A DNA stretch of 64,000 nucleotides from NCBI RefSeq assembly GCF_963678835.1, contig NZ_OY787469.1, positions 2,108,001-2,172,000 on the forward strand. Direction: 5' to 3'. Below are positions 17,597 to 26,094 of this stretch, piece after piece. The DNA is from an uncultured Desulfuromonas sp. (GTDB taxonomy: Bacteria > Desulfobacterota > Desulfuromonadia > Desulfuromonadales > Desulfuromonadaceae). The position numbers and the translations under genes are program-made. The notes under the pieces are model-generated. The model worked only from the letters and a program-made list of their open reading frames with translations, was not told the DNA's origin and searched no databases. The first letter of the stretch is position 1; each line of letters starts with the position of its first letter.

Positions 17597-19522
17597 TCAC
17601 TCAATCATTTTAAGTGCTGATGCCGTCTGTTCCGTTTTAAAACGACTCAGTAACTGTTTGAGTTGTTCTGCCTGACTGGAGAGTTGTTCGGACGCGGCTG
17701 CACTCTCTTCGGCATTCGCCGTGTTCTGTTGCGTCACCTGGTCAATCTGCCCCAGCCCTTCATTGATCTGAGAAATGCCAACGGCTTGTTCTTTGGATGC
17801 GGCGGCTATCTCTGCGACCAGGTCAGTAACCTTGGTAATGCCGGAATGGATTTCCACCAGGGCCTCAGCGGTGACGTCCGCGGTATGCGCACCTCGCTTC
17901 GCTTTTTCAACGGTTTCCTCAATCATCTCAGCTGTTTCGTGAGCGGCTTTGGCGCTGCGTGCCGCCAAGTTACGTACTTCCTCGGCAACAACGGCAAAAC
18001 CTTTGCCGTGTTGACCTGCGCGTGCGGCTTCCACGGCGGCATTAAGCGCCAGCAGGTTGGTTTGGAATGCGATCTCGTCAATCACTTTAATAATTTTGTT
18101 AATATTCTGGCCAGCCTCGTTGATCTCCTGCATGGCATGCACCATCTCCTGCATCTGATCGTTACCGCGCTGCGCTGAGTTGCGTGCTTCGACGGACAGG
18201 GTATTGGCGGTGTTGGAGTTTTCGGCTGTCGTTGTCGTCTGTGAGGCGATCTCATTCATCGTAGCACTGATCTCTTCAAGCGAGGCCGCCGATTGTGTGG
18301 CCCCCTGTGACAAAGACTGGCTGGAGTCGGAGACTTGCTCGCTGCCACTGGCGATCTGATCTCCGGCAATTTTGATATTGCCCATGACTTCACGCAGATT
18401 GTGCACCATATTATTAAGGGCGATGCCGAGTTCATCTTTGTCGGAGTATATGGAGATATCGTGGGCCAGATCGCCGTTGGCAATCGATGTGGCCAACGCT
18501 GAGCGCTCGCGAACGCTTTCTACCAGACCATTGACGATGGACAGCAGCTCCTGAGTTTCGGTGCGTGCCCCGAAAGCCTGGCACGAGCGACAATCTTCGC
18601 CCTTTTGCGCTCGTACGCAATCCTTTGTCGCTGAAAATGAGCCGCTGTGGGCCCAGCATTCGGTCACTTTGCCGTAGCTGGAACAACTGGGATCATGACA
18701 CTGCATGATTTTGGCGCAATCGACAGCTTTTCCCATATCCAGATCAACGTCGGTGTCCCCTTTTGAAACCCGGTCAATCGTGTCAATGGCTTTGTGCAGC
18801 GGAACTGTGATACTGCGGGATAACCACAGCACTACCGGTATGATAATCAACACAAAAATTGAGGTCATGGCGATAGACAGCAACTTGAAGGAACTGGCGG
18901 ATTCGTTTTTGATCTCGGCAATAAATTTTTGTTTGGTCTCTTCTATATTGTCAATGTAGACACCGGAACCGATGACCAGCTTTGTTCCGGGAATCAGGGT
19001 TGCAAAAGAGAGTTTTGGTTGCAGTCCTTTGCCCGGTTTATCAAAGTGGTAGGTGACAAAGCCTCCACCTTGGCGGGCTTGTTCGGTTAGATCACGAATG
19101 AAATAGACGTCGTTTCCATCTTTTGTTGAACTCAGGTTCTTGCCGGTCAGTTGGGGCTTGCCTGGAATGATGATAATGACATTGTCAAGATCGTTGACAA
19201 AGTAATAACCGCTGTCATCGCTACCGTAGCGGATGGGATCAATCAGACGGCGGATTTCTGCCAGTTTATCCTGTTGAGACTCGACGGAGTTCAGGGCTTT
19301 GGAAAGGATTTGGGCCATGGAGTTGACCTGATCCTTGAGTTGGCGTTTGTGTCCTTCATAAATTGCTGTAGTTGATTCCTCAATACCAAGACCGCCTATT
19401 TTATTCACCAACGATTGGTAGGAGAGGCTGTTAATCAATGTAAAGAGCAGCATCAACATCACCAGTACCGCGACTTTTTTACCGATCGTGAACGATTTGA
19501 AAAAAAAGAAGATCCGATGCAT
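17597..19522 (-). CDS. Methyl-accepting chemotaxis protein with Cache sensor and Cys-rich insert
   Basis: Transmembrane chemoreceptor of 641 residues that would signal to CheA/CheW. Transmembrane helix 1 is at about 15-32. A periplasmic single Cache-type domain follows (about 40-210; [20 protein letters not shown] and [20 protein letters not shown]). Transmembrane helix 2 is at about 212-235, then HAMP-like segments and a cytoplasmic coiled coil with the highly conserved hairpin tip [20 protein letters not shown]. Between residues 269 and 314 lies a seven-cysteine insert (Cys269, 275, 280, 289, 302, 311, 314) with a CW pair, placed between the first HAMP and a second HAMP-like stretch. Such Cys/Trp inserts recur in deltaproteobacterial sensors and probably bind a metal or Fe-S cofactor; that is inference. 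The gene stands alone. Confidence 0.9.
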   Translation of the reverse strand: MHRIFFFFKSFTIGKKVAVLVMLMLLFTLINSLSYQSLVNKIGGLGIEESTTAIYEGHKRQLKDQVNSMAQILSKALNSVESQQDKLAEIRRLIDPIRYGSDDSGYYFVNDLDNVIIIIPGKPQLTGKNLSSTKDGNDVYFIRDLTEQARQGGGFVTYHFDKPGKGLQPKLSFATLIPGTKLVIGSGVYIDNIEETKQKFIAEIKNESASSFKLLSIAMTSIFVLIIIPVVLWLSRSITVPLHKAIDTIDRVSKGDTDVDLDMGKAVDCAKIMQCHDPSCSSYGKVTECWAHSGSFSATKDCVRAQKGEDCRSCQAFGARTETQELLSIVNGLVESVRERSALATSIANGDLAHDISIYSDKDELGIALNNMVHNLREVMGNIKIAGDQIASGSEQVSDSSQSLSQGATQSAASLEEISATMNEIASQTTTTAENSNTANTLSVEARNSAQRGNDQMQEMVHAMQEINEAGQNINKIIKVIDEIAFQTNLLALNAAVEAARAGQHGKGFAVVAEEVRNLAARSAKAAHETAEMIEETVEKAKRGAHTADVTAEALVEIHSGITKVTDLVAEIAAASKEQAVGISQINEGLGQIDQVTQQNTANAEESAAASEQLSSQAEQLKQLLSRFKTEQTASALKMIE

Positions 19523-19647
19523 GTAACCTCCAACAAGAAATGGTTTAACGCGCTAAGGGAATAAAAGACACTTTGAAAAAGTAACACAGTGCTTGTTTGA
19601 GACAAAGATCAAATGAGAAATATTTATTGGTTAAATGTTGTCTTTGG

Positions 19648-19765
19648 CAGGATGTTTAGAAGACCCCGCGGGTTTTTCAACCACACAAGCCAAAAATGTG
19701 ATTTACATCTTGTTTAAAAAATTTGTCCTTGATTTAGCCGTCCATCCCAGGGCGTCACAGGCTGT
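19648..19765 (+). repeat. Dispersed repeat, copy 1
   Basis: This segment matches the complement of 57567-57720 over its length (shared landmarks: caggatgtt, aagccgaaaatgcgattt-like, tccttgatt, cgcccatcc-like, cacaggctgt) and the shorter copy at 27577-27666. It lies upstream of the greB gene and explains why that reading frame seems to extend too far upstream. Confidence 0.65.
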
Positions 19766-19873
19766 ATGTCAACCGCCTGTGAATGCTGGGCAAAGCCGCT
19801 TGCAGTTGGCGCTAAAATGGTTATGATGAGCGAACTTGATCATCAGTTCCTTCGACGACTTTGGAGAACGCGC

Positions 19874-20413
19874 ATGAAAACTTCCTTTTCACCTGACAAC
19901 GATGGTGACGAAAAAAAACTCTCAGCGCAGGGGAATTATATGACCACCGGCTGTGCTGAGCGTCTTAAAGCGGAGATTAAAGATCTGCTCTATGTTCAGC
20001 GTCCCGATATGGTCAAAACCGTGGCCTGGGCAGCCTCTAATGGGGATCGCTCGGAAAACGCTGATTACATTTATGGCAAGAAACGCTTGCGTGAGATCGA
20101 TCGACGGATTCGCCATTTGACCAAGAGAATGGATGCGGCCATCATTATCGATCCGGTTGGTCAGGCATCGGTTGCCAAAGGGCGTGTTTTGTTTGGCAGC
20201 ACCGTAACCGTGGAGAACGAGGACGGCGAAGAAAAGGTTTTATCCATTGTCGGTGTCGATGAAATCGATTCGGCACGGGGACGGATCAGCTGGGTTTCAC
20301 CCATAGGGCGCGCTTTGCTCGGCAGCAGTGAAGGTGATGCGGTCACGGTGAAAACCCCGGCTGGAGACAAGGAATATGAAGTGGTCGAGGTCGCCTACAT
20401 TGCATTGGATTAA
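19874..20413 (+). CDS. greB: Transcription elongation factor GreB
   Basis: Rescues back-tracked RNA polymerase by stimulating cleavage of the transcript's 3' end. It is 179 residues: an N-terminal antiparallel coiled coil that enters the polymerase secondary channel, with acidic tip motif WAASNGDRSENADYIYGKK, then the FKBP-like C-terminal domain (ISWVSPIGRALLGSSEGDAV). The motif 'GDRSENADYIYGKKRLREIDRRI' is closer to GreB than GreA. The start at 19874 is chosen for GGAG at 19863-19866; the open frame further upstream (to 19766) runs into a dispersed repeat and is not credible. The gene is followed by htpG with its own promoter. Confidence 0.9.
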   Translation: MKTSFSPDNDGDEKKLSAQGNYMTTGCAERLKAEIKDLLYVQRPDMVKTVAWAASNGDRSENADYIYGKKRLREIDRRIRHLTKRMDAAIIIDPVGQASVAKGRVLFGSTVTVENEDGEEKVLSIVGVDEIDSARGRISWVSPIGRALLGSSEGDAVTVKTPAGDKEYEVVEVAYIALD

Positions 20414-20454
20414 GCGCCTTTTGAAATTTCTGTGAAAAACCTGCCGGGCAACGG

Positions 20455-20484
20455 TTGACTTTGTCCAGGCGGGTACTTATCTTC
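20455..20484 (+). promoter_or_regulatory. Candidate promoter of htpG
   Basis: TTGACT (20455-20460) and TATCTT (20479-20484) are separated by 18 bp, 45 bp before the htpG start. It looks like a housekeeping promoter; no clear heat-shock sigma-32 consensus is visible. Confidence 0.35.
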
Positions 20485-20528
20485 AGTGCCGTTAATTCTT
20501 TTATTTCCAACCAGGAGGTTTACGTTCC

Positions 20529-22427
20529 ATGTCGGATAACAAACACACCTTTAAGGCCGAGGTGAATAAAGTCCTCGACCTGATGATCCATTCGCTGTAC
20601 TCCAACAAAGAGATTTTCCTGCGTGAGCTCATTTCCAACGCCTCTGATGCCATTGACAAGGCGCGTTATGAGTCGCTGACCGACGCATCCATTGCCGAAG
20701 GTGGCGACGAATGGAAAGTTGAGCTGATTGCCGATAAAGAGGCCGGTACGCTGACGATTCGTGACAACGGTATCGGTATGACCCGTGATGAGGCCGTTGA
20801 GGCTCTGGGCACCATTGCTCATTCCGGCACCAAGGAGTTCATCAAACTACTCGAAAGTCGCGAGGTGGAAGATAACCCCGAGTTGATCGGACAGTTTGGT
20901 GTTGGCTTTTATTCCTCCTTTATGGTTGCCGACCAGGTGACGGTGATCACCCGCAAAGCCGGGGCCGATACTAATCATGCTGTGGTATGGAAATCGGATG
21001 CCGACGGTACCTATACCCTGGAAGATGGGGAAAAGGCCGGCAAGGGCACCGACGTGATTCTCAAGCTCAAGGAAGATGAAACCTCGTACCTCGAAGAGTG
21101 GGAATTGCGCAAGATCGTTAAGCAATACTCCGACTTCATTGAATATCCCATTGTTATGGAAGTGACCCGGACCACGCCGGATCCGGAGGACGAAGAGAAA
21201 TCCGTCACCGAAACCAAAGAGGAAACCCTCAACTCGCAAAAAGCCATCTGGTTGAAGAGTAAGGATGAGATCAGCGACGAGGAGTACAACGAGTTTTACA
21301 AGCACCTCTCCCATGATTTTACCGATCCGGCCAAGGTGATTCACTACCGGGCGGAGGGGACTACCGAGTTTTCCGCGTTGTTATATCTGCCGGAAAAACG
21401 TCCCTACGATATTTTCTATCAAGATTACAAAATCGGTCCGGCCTTGTATGTACGCCGGGTGCAGATTATGGATCACTGTGAAGCGATGCTGCCCACCTAT
21501 CTGCGCTTTGTCAAAGGTGTGGTCGAGTCGTCAGATCTGCCGCTGAATGTCAGCCGTGAGATGCTTCAGGAGAACAAGGTTGTCAATGTCATCAAGAAAA
21601 ACCTGACCAAAAAGATTCTTGATACCCTGGGGCAAATGAAGAAGAACGATCTGGAAGCTTACGAGAAATTCTACGCCGAGTTCGGCCGGATCCTCAAAGA
21701 GGGCATTCATCACGACTTTGAGCGTAAGGAGACCATCGCCGACCTGTTGCTGTTTGAATCCACCACAACGGAGCCGGGTAAAACCACCACTCTGGCCGAT
21801 TACATTGAGCGGATGGGCGAGGACCAGAAGGAAATCTATTACATCACCGGCAGTGACCGGGCCAGTGCCGAAGCGTCTCCCTACCTTGAAGTGTTCAAGG
21901 AGAAGGGCCTTGAAGTTCTGATCATGACCGACGATTTTGACGACATCATTATCTCCGGTCTTGGTTCCTACCAGGAAAAACCGTTCCAGTCGGCCATCAA
22001 GGGCGATCTTGATCTTGGTGAAAACGATAAGGAAGAACAGAAAAAGACGTTTGGTGACTTGCTTGACCTGATGAAAGAGGAACTGAAGGATGTCGTTTCC
22101 GATGTCCGGATTTCAGGACGCCTGAAGGATTCAGCAGTATGTCTGGTTGCCGGTGAGCACGACCTTGATCCGAAAATGGCTAAAATGTTTGAAGCCATGG
22201 GCCAGGACGTGCCGCAAGGTCAGCGGGTTCTCGAAGTGAATCCCGGCCATGAGCTGATTGGGCGCATGAAAGAAGCGTTTTCAGAAAACAATGGCAGCGA
22301 ACAACTTAAAGAGTATGTTGGTCTGCTCTATGACCAGGCCCTGTTGCTCGAAGGAGATAAGCCCCGTGATCCGGTGGCCTTTTCCCGAGCCTTGTCCAAG
22401 TTGATGGCTCAAGGTGTTTCGATGTAA
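20529..22427 (+). CDS. htpG: Molecular chaperone HtpG (Hsp90)
   Basis: Cytosolic ATP-dependent chaperone that acts as a dimer in protein folding and stress. It is 632 residues, the normal length. The GHKL ATPase domain carries the signature LRELISNASDAIDKARY near residue 29, the DNGIGM box and the lid GQFGVGFYS. The middle domain has the catalytic region around YVRRVQIMDHCEAMLPTYLRFVKGVV and PLNVSREMLQ. The C-terminal dimerisation domain runs to ALSKLMAQGVSM. AGGAGG lies 9 bp before the ATG. It is monocistronic, ended by the terminator at 22480-22499. Confidence 0.97.
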   Translation: MSDNKHTFKAEVNKVLDLMIHSLYSNKEIFLRELISNASDAIDKARYESLTDASIAEGGDEWKVELIADKEAGTLTIRDNGIGMTRDEAVEALGTIAHSGTKEFIKLLESREVEDNPELIGQFGVGFYSSFMVADQVTVITRKAGADTNHAVVWKSDADGTYTLEDGEKAGKGTDVILKLKEDETSYLEEWELRKIVKQYSDFIEYPIVMEVTRTTPDPEDEEKSVTETKEETLNSQKAIWLKSKDEISDEEYNEFYKHLSHDFTDPAKVIHYRAEGTTEFSALLYLPEKRPYDIFYQDYKIGPALYVRRVQIMDHCEAMLPTYLRFVKGVVESSDLPLNVSREMLQENKVVNVIKKNLTKKILDTLGQMKKNDLEAYEKFYAEFGRILKEGIHHDFERKETIADLLLFESTTTEPGKTTTLADYIERMGEDQKEIYYITGSDRASAEASPYLEVFKEKGLEVLIMTDDFDDIIISGLGSYQEKPFQSAIKGDLDLGENDKEEQKKTFGDLLDLMKEELKDVVSDVRISGRLKDSAVCLVAGEHDLDPKMAKMFEAMGQDVPQGQRVLEVNPGHELIGRMKEAFSENNGSEQLKEYVGLLYDQALLLEGDKPRDPVAFSRALSKLMAQGVSM

Positions 22428-22473
22428 TGATCGAGGCTTTTTAAAAAGGCTCAATAAACACATGATAGACACA

Positions 22474-22506
22474 CAAAAAAACCGGCCCCATGGCCGGTTT
22501 TTTTGT
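22474..22506. terminator. Bidirectional terminator between htpG and rubrerythrin genes
   Basis: AACCGGCC (22480-22487), a 4-nt loop and GGCCGGTT (22492-22499) form the stem, with A-tract before and T-tract after, so it can end both convergent transcripts. Confidence 0.88.
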
Positions 22507-22532
22507 GCTTGATCAACGGGAGTATCGACCGT

Positions 22533-23111
22533 TTACCAGTTTTCCCCCAGCAGTTCAAAGTGCGCCTGAGGATGGATACAGGCCGGGCACAAATGGGGAG
22601 CTTCGGTGCCTTCGTGCAGGTAGCCACAGTTACGGCAGCGCCAGACCACGCTTTCACCGCGTTTGAATACCTGGCCGCTTTCCAGATTGGCCAGTAGGTC
22701 GCGATAACGCTTTTCATGTTGTTTCTCCGCAACACAGATGGCGCGATAGGCCGCAGCAATTTCCGGAAAACCTTCCTGTTGGGCAACATCGGCAAAGGCG
22801 GGATAGAGTTCAGTATGTTCCTCGTTTTCACCCGTTGCTGCTGCGAGCAGGTTCTCCGCTGTGGTGCCCATGCGGCCGGCGGGGTACATGGCGGTGATCT
22901 CAAGGTCGCCACCTTCAAGGAACTTAAAGAAACGCTTGGCGTGTTCCTTTTCCTGATCTGCGGTTTCGGCAAAGACATCGGCAATCTGAACAAAGCCCTC
23001 TTTTTTGGCAATGCTAGAGAAGTAGGTGTAGCGATTGCGAGCCTGGCTTTCACCCGCGAAGGATTTCAGAAGGTTTTTTTCAGTTTCCGTTCCTTTGACG
23101 CTTTTCGACAT
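22533..23111 (-). CDS. rbr: Rubrerythrin
   Basis: Cytoplasmic non-heme di-iron peroxidase that detoxifies hydrogen peroxide in anaerobes. It is 192 residues. The ferritin-like four-helix bundle supplies the di-iron ligands in [25 protein letters not shown] and EKQHEKRY. The C-terminal rubredoxin domain has CRNCG and CPAC cysteine pairs for the single-iron site. Length and domain order match classic Rbr. It lies downstream of the PerR-like gene on the same strand with a 244-bp gap, which suggests a separate promoter under peroxide control. Confidence 0.95.
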   Translation of the reverse strand: MSKSVKGTETEKNLLKSFAGESQARNRYTYFSSIAKKEGFVQIADVFAETADQEKEHAKRFFKFLEGGDLEITAMYPAGRMGTTAENLLAAATGENEEHTELYPAFADVAQQEGFPEIAAAYRAICVAEKQHEKRYRDLLANLESGQVFKRGESVVWRCRNCGYLHEGTEAPHLCPACIHPQAHFELLGENW

Positions 23112-23355
23112 AATGTTCTCCTTGTGGTTTAAGTGGGTAGTATCGCCATAATGGCTGCTTGTTGATGTATCCTCTTTTTCGTTGTACTGAATATGGAAAT
23201 TACCTGACTATTCTATGGTCACGTTGGATTTGGATAAGAAGTACACACATAAATGAAATTGGCATGGCTTAAAAATGTAAAGAAATGCTATGAAGTTTAA
23301 CTAATAGTGTCTGCCAAATCATGCGCTGAGTGCGTGCTTTTCTTGCGAACAAGTG

Positions 23356-23793
23356 CTAATGGTTCGACTGGCAGTCACGGCAGATGCCGTGAAGAATAAG
23401 ACTGCGTCTCTCAACATGTCCCCAGTTGCTCAGTTCTTCCGGCAATTCGGAGTCATCCACCACCGGCCAGTTGAAATCGACAATCCGGCCACAATGCGCG
23501 CAAATAACATGGTGGTGTTTGCTCAGGTCCGCTTCAAAATGGGCTTGGCTTTCCGTGGTATCCACTTTATGGATCAGTCCATGTTCGGCCAAAGTGCCCA
23601 AAGTGCGGTAGACTGTGTCGAGAGACAGGGTCGGCATCCGCTTTAATAGGCGCTTATGCAACGTTTCTGCTGTTGGATGGTCTTTAGCCTTGACCAGTTC
23701 TTTATAAATTTCAATGCGTTGTGGTGTGACTCGCAGATTTTTCTGGCGACAGGCCATTTCAAACGACGTGTTTGTTTCAGAATGATGTAACAT
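23356..23793 (-). CDS. perR: Fur-family peroxide-responsive repressor, PerR-like
   Basis: Metal-dependent DNA-binding repressor of 145 residues. The winged helix covers residues about 10-85 (VTPQRIEIYKEL, LSLDTVYRTLGTLAEHGLI). The dimerisation domain has the HHHVICAHCG segment and a second CxxC (CRDC) near the end, together forming the structural zinc site. A PerR role is inferred from the overall match to PerR-type Fur proteins and the adjacent rubrerythrin gene; a ferric-uptake role cannot be excluded from sequence alone. A possible autoregulatory operator lies at 23808-23821. Confidence 0.85.
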   Translation of the reverse strand: MLHHSETNTSFEMACRQKNLRVTPQRIEIYKELVKAKDHPTAETLHKRLLKRMPTLSLDTVYRTLGTLAEHGLIHKVDTTESQAHFEADLSKHHHVICAHCGRIVDFNWPVVDDSELPEELSNWGHVERRSLILHGICRDCQSNH

Positions 23794-23807
23794 TGCCAGC
23801 TCCGTAA

Positions 23808-23821
23808 GTAAGAATTATTAC
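23808..23821. promoter_or_regulatory. Candidate PerR/Fur box upstream of the perR-like gene
   Basis: GTAAGAATTATTAC is a near-palindrome resembling the core of a PerR box, 15 bp upstream of the start codon on the minus strand. It suggests autorepression; this is a pattern match only. Confidence 0.35.
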
Positions 23822-23894
23822 GGATAAACATACCTTTTTAACGCGCATTGTCAAGGTAAAAACTTGCTTTGTTTCTCTGTTTAAGCGAGGGAAG

Positions 23895-23932
23895 ATCAGG
23901 TGCCGTCCATCATACTGTGAACGGCACCTGAT
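23895..23932 (-). terminator. Hairpin after the secreted-protein gene
   Basis: ATCAGGTGCCGT (23895-23906) pairs perfectly with ACGGCACCTGAT (23921-23932) across a 14-nt loop, 3 bp beyond the stop codon. There is no T-run after it, so it may be an attenuator or RNA-stabilising hairpin instead of a full terminator. Confidence 0.5.
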
Positions 23933-23935
23933 GGC

Positions 23936-24700
23936 CTATTTGGCTGAAAAGCCACTGTATGCAGCACCATGGTTATTTTGATGGTCTTCAGAGGCACTGA
24001 AGATAACGCGATAGATGCCAGCTTCCTTGACGGTCCATGAGGTGCTGAATTCACCGCTTTTCCCATCAAAGGGCAGATTGATCTGCCATGATTTTCCGGC
24101 ATCATTGATGATGTGAGCAGCGACGGAAAACGTGTCACTTGGCCACAAACTGTCTGTTTCAATCGGGCAACCGCACATCATGGTGACAAATGTTTTAAGT
24201 TGGATGGTTTCGCCGACCTCGACTTTCTGATTCGGCAAAGGAGCCTGAGCTTGAACCACCAAACCGTAGAACTCAAAGACAATGCCATCCTGATCTAAGT
24301 GGTGACCTGGAATCAGCCAGACCGTTTTGCTTTGCGTACTGGCGGCTGCGCCGGCGACCAGCGGTCCTGCAACGGTAATTTCAATCTGAGTCGGTTCATC
24401 GATATCCAATGAGGTGGTAAACGCCGCTGCTCCTCCTTCGCTGATCTGCTGGTTTCTGGAAACAGGTGTGGTAAGCAGAATATCCGTGTTGCCGGTTCCA
24501 CCTGTAATCAGACCCTGATCAAGAAGCTGGTTGGTGAGGGTGTCGCGAATGGTGACGGCAACGCCACCCATGGAGGTGCCGATAAATTTTGCGTCGTGCG
24601 CCTTCGCCCGGATTGTGACCTGGGTTTCTACTGCCCACAGAGGGGTGGTGATGAAGGATGTCACGATTAAGCACAGCGTAAAAAATTTAAAGAAACGCAT
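23936..24700 (-). CDS. Secreted beta-rich protein with MCGCP motif, function unknown
   Basis: Exported protein of 254 residues. A signal peptide (MRFFKFFTLCLIVTSFITTPLWA) is cleaved before VET. The body seems to be two or three immunoglobulin-like domains; the last one contains WQINLPFDGKSGEFSTSWTVKEAGIYRVIFSAS. The only cysteines in the mature part are in MMCGCPI (about residue 180), a CxC pair that could bind copper or form a disulfide. The start at 24700 is chosen because AGGAAGAG lies 4-5 bp upstream and the signal peptide starts there; an upstream in-frame start at 24727 is less likely. I do not recognise a named family. Confidence 0.72.
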   Translation of the reverse strand: MRFFKFFTLCLIVTSFITTPLWAVETQVTIRAKAHDAKFIGTSMGGVAVTIRDTLTNQLLDQGLITGGTGNTDILLTTPVSRNQQISEGGAAAFTTSLDIDEPTQIEITVAGPLVAGAAASTQSKTVWLIPGHHLDQDGIVFEFYGLVVQAQAPLPNQKVEVGETIQLKTFVTMMCGCPIETDSLWPSDTFSVAAHIINDAGKSWQINLPFDGKSGEFSTSWTVKEAGIYRVIFSASEDHQNNHGAAYSGFSAK

Positions 24701-24799
24701 GATCTCTTCCTTTCGATTGGTTAGCAACCGCTTATAGCATGAATCTGTTTTTTAACCATAGCACGCGAAAGAATTTTTTCATGATTGAACTGAGTGGCA

Positions 24800-25984
24800 T
24801 CAATGAATTGGATTGAGGTGTGGGACAATACGAGCCCACAGAATCAGGACCAGTATCGACACAATCGTAGTCAGGCTACCATAGACCAGCACTGGGTAGC
24901 TCCACTGCAGCGTGACAAAGGCCATGCACAAGGCGCCGGAAATAAATTGGTAAAACACCAGAAATGAGGACGCGGATCCAACATCGGTTTTTACCAAACC
25001 GAGAATCATGTTGCCGCTGATTGGACGGCTGATACCGGTGCAAAAGGAGAAAAACGCCATGAAGGCAAAGAAATAGAGGAAATGTTGAGACCCCAGTACT
25101 ATGAGGCCAATTCCGGCGATCACACAGCCGTAAATCGACACTGTGATCACGGTTTTGTCACTAACCCATTTGACAATAAACGATGAGGAGAAAGCACCGC
25201 ACATTGACGAAAGAGCGTTAAGACCAAACAGCAGGCTGAACATTTTTTCAGACAGGCCGTGAATGGTAATGTAGTAGATGGGAGAAAAGGCGATAAAGCC
25301 ATAAAAAGGCAACACCAGAATACCCATACTGATACTGGCAAACATAAACTCTTTATTCCGGAAATGAACCGTGTAACGGGTCATCAACCGTTTGAGACTG
25401 ATATTCAGTGGGTCAGCAAGAGACTCCTTAAAGGTAAAGGTCACGAGCAGGGTGATGCTGACCATGACGCCCTGCATCACAAAGATAAAGCGCCAGTTGA
25501 AAAATTCCAGCAGCATGGCGCCGATAATTGGAGCCACCATGGGCGCTACGGCGACAATTGTCATAACATAGGCGATGGCCTGATGACGCTCTTTTCCAGT
25601 AAATCGGTCGCGAATGATGGCAAGAACAATCGCTGCCGGAGCCCCGGCGCCCAAGCCCTGGAAAATCCGAAACAGAATAAGCATTTGCGCGGAACTCGCG
25701 CCGGCACATAAAAAAGATGTCGCAACAAACAGGGAAAGCCCCCAGAGCAAGAGCGGCTTACGGCCATATTTATCCGACAACGAGCCGGAAATGAGAATGG
25801 ACACACTGAAGGAGGCAAACCATAACACGAGTGTCAGGTTGATCAGGTCCTTGCCCACTCCCCATGTCGAGGCGATCTCAGGCAGTGCGGCCAGGTACAT
25901 GTCTGTCGACAGAGGTGGTGTTGCTGCCAGCAAGGCAAGATAGGTAACGTAGAGTGCTTTATGATGTTCAATCGATGGTTTCAT
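24800..25984 (-). CDS. Bcr/CflA-family multidrug efflux transporter (MFS)
   Basis: Inner-membrane proton-driven exporter with twelve predicted helices in 394 residues. The family signature is clear: PLSTDMYLAALPEIA in helix 1, then SGSLSDKYGRKPLLLWG (MFS motif A) and the arginine-containing FRIFQGLGAGAPAAIVLAIIRD in helix 4. The substrate is unknown. The frame is open back to 26197, but that extension would overlap the neighbouring gene and has no family match, so the ATG at 25984 (MKPSIEHHKALYV) is taken as the start. It lies downstream of the SDR gene on the same strand with a 110-bp gap. Confidence 0.88.
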   Translation of the reverse strand: MKPSIEHHKALYVTYLALLAATPPLSTDMYLAALPEIASTWGVGKDLINLTLVLWFASFSVSILISGSLSDKYGRKPLLLWGLSLFVATSFLCAGASSAQMLILFRIFQGLGAGAPAAIVLAIIRDRFTGKERHQAIAYVMTIVAVAPMVAPIIGAMLLEFFNWRFIFVMQGVMVSITLLVTFTFKESLADPLNISLKRLMTRYTVHFRNKEFMFASISMGILVLPFYGFIAFSPIYYITIHGLSEKMFSLLFGLNALSSMCGAFSSSFIVKWVSDKTVITVSIYGCVIAGIGLIVLGSQHFLYFFAFMAFFSFCTGISRPISGNMILGLVKTDVGSASSFLVFYQFISGALCMAFVTLQWSYPVLVYGSLTTIVSILVLILWARIVPHLNPIH

Positions 25985-26094
25985 AGCGGCAGCTTTTATC
26001 AGGTATGGAAAATAATAACAAGCAGGGTTTTTTAAGGGAGCGCGTATGTAGGTGTTTGTGCGCTGTTTTGAACGCGATAATTTATCGTACGTTG

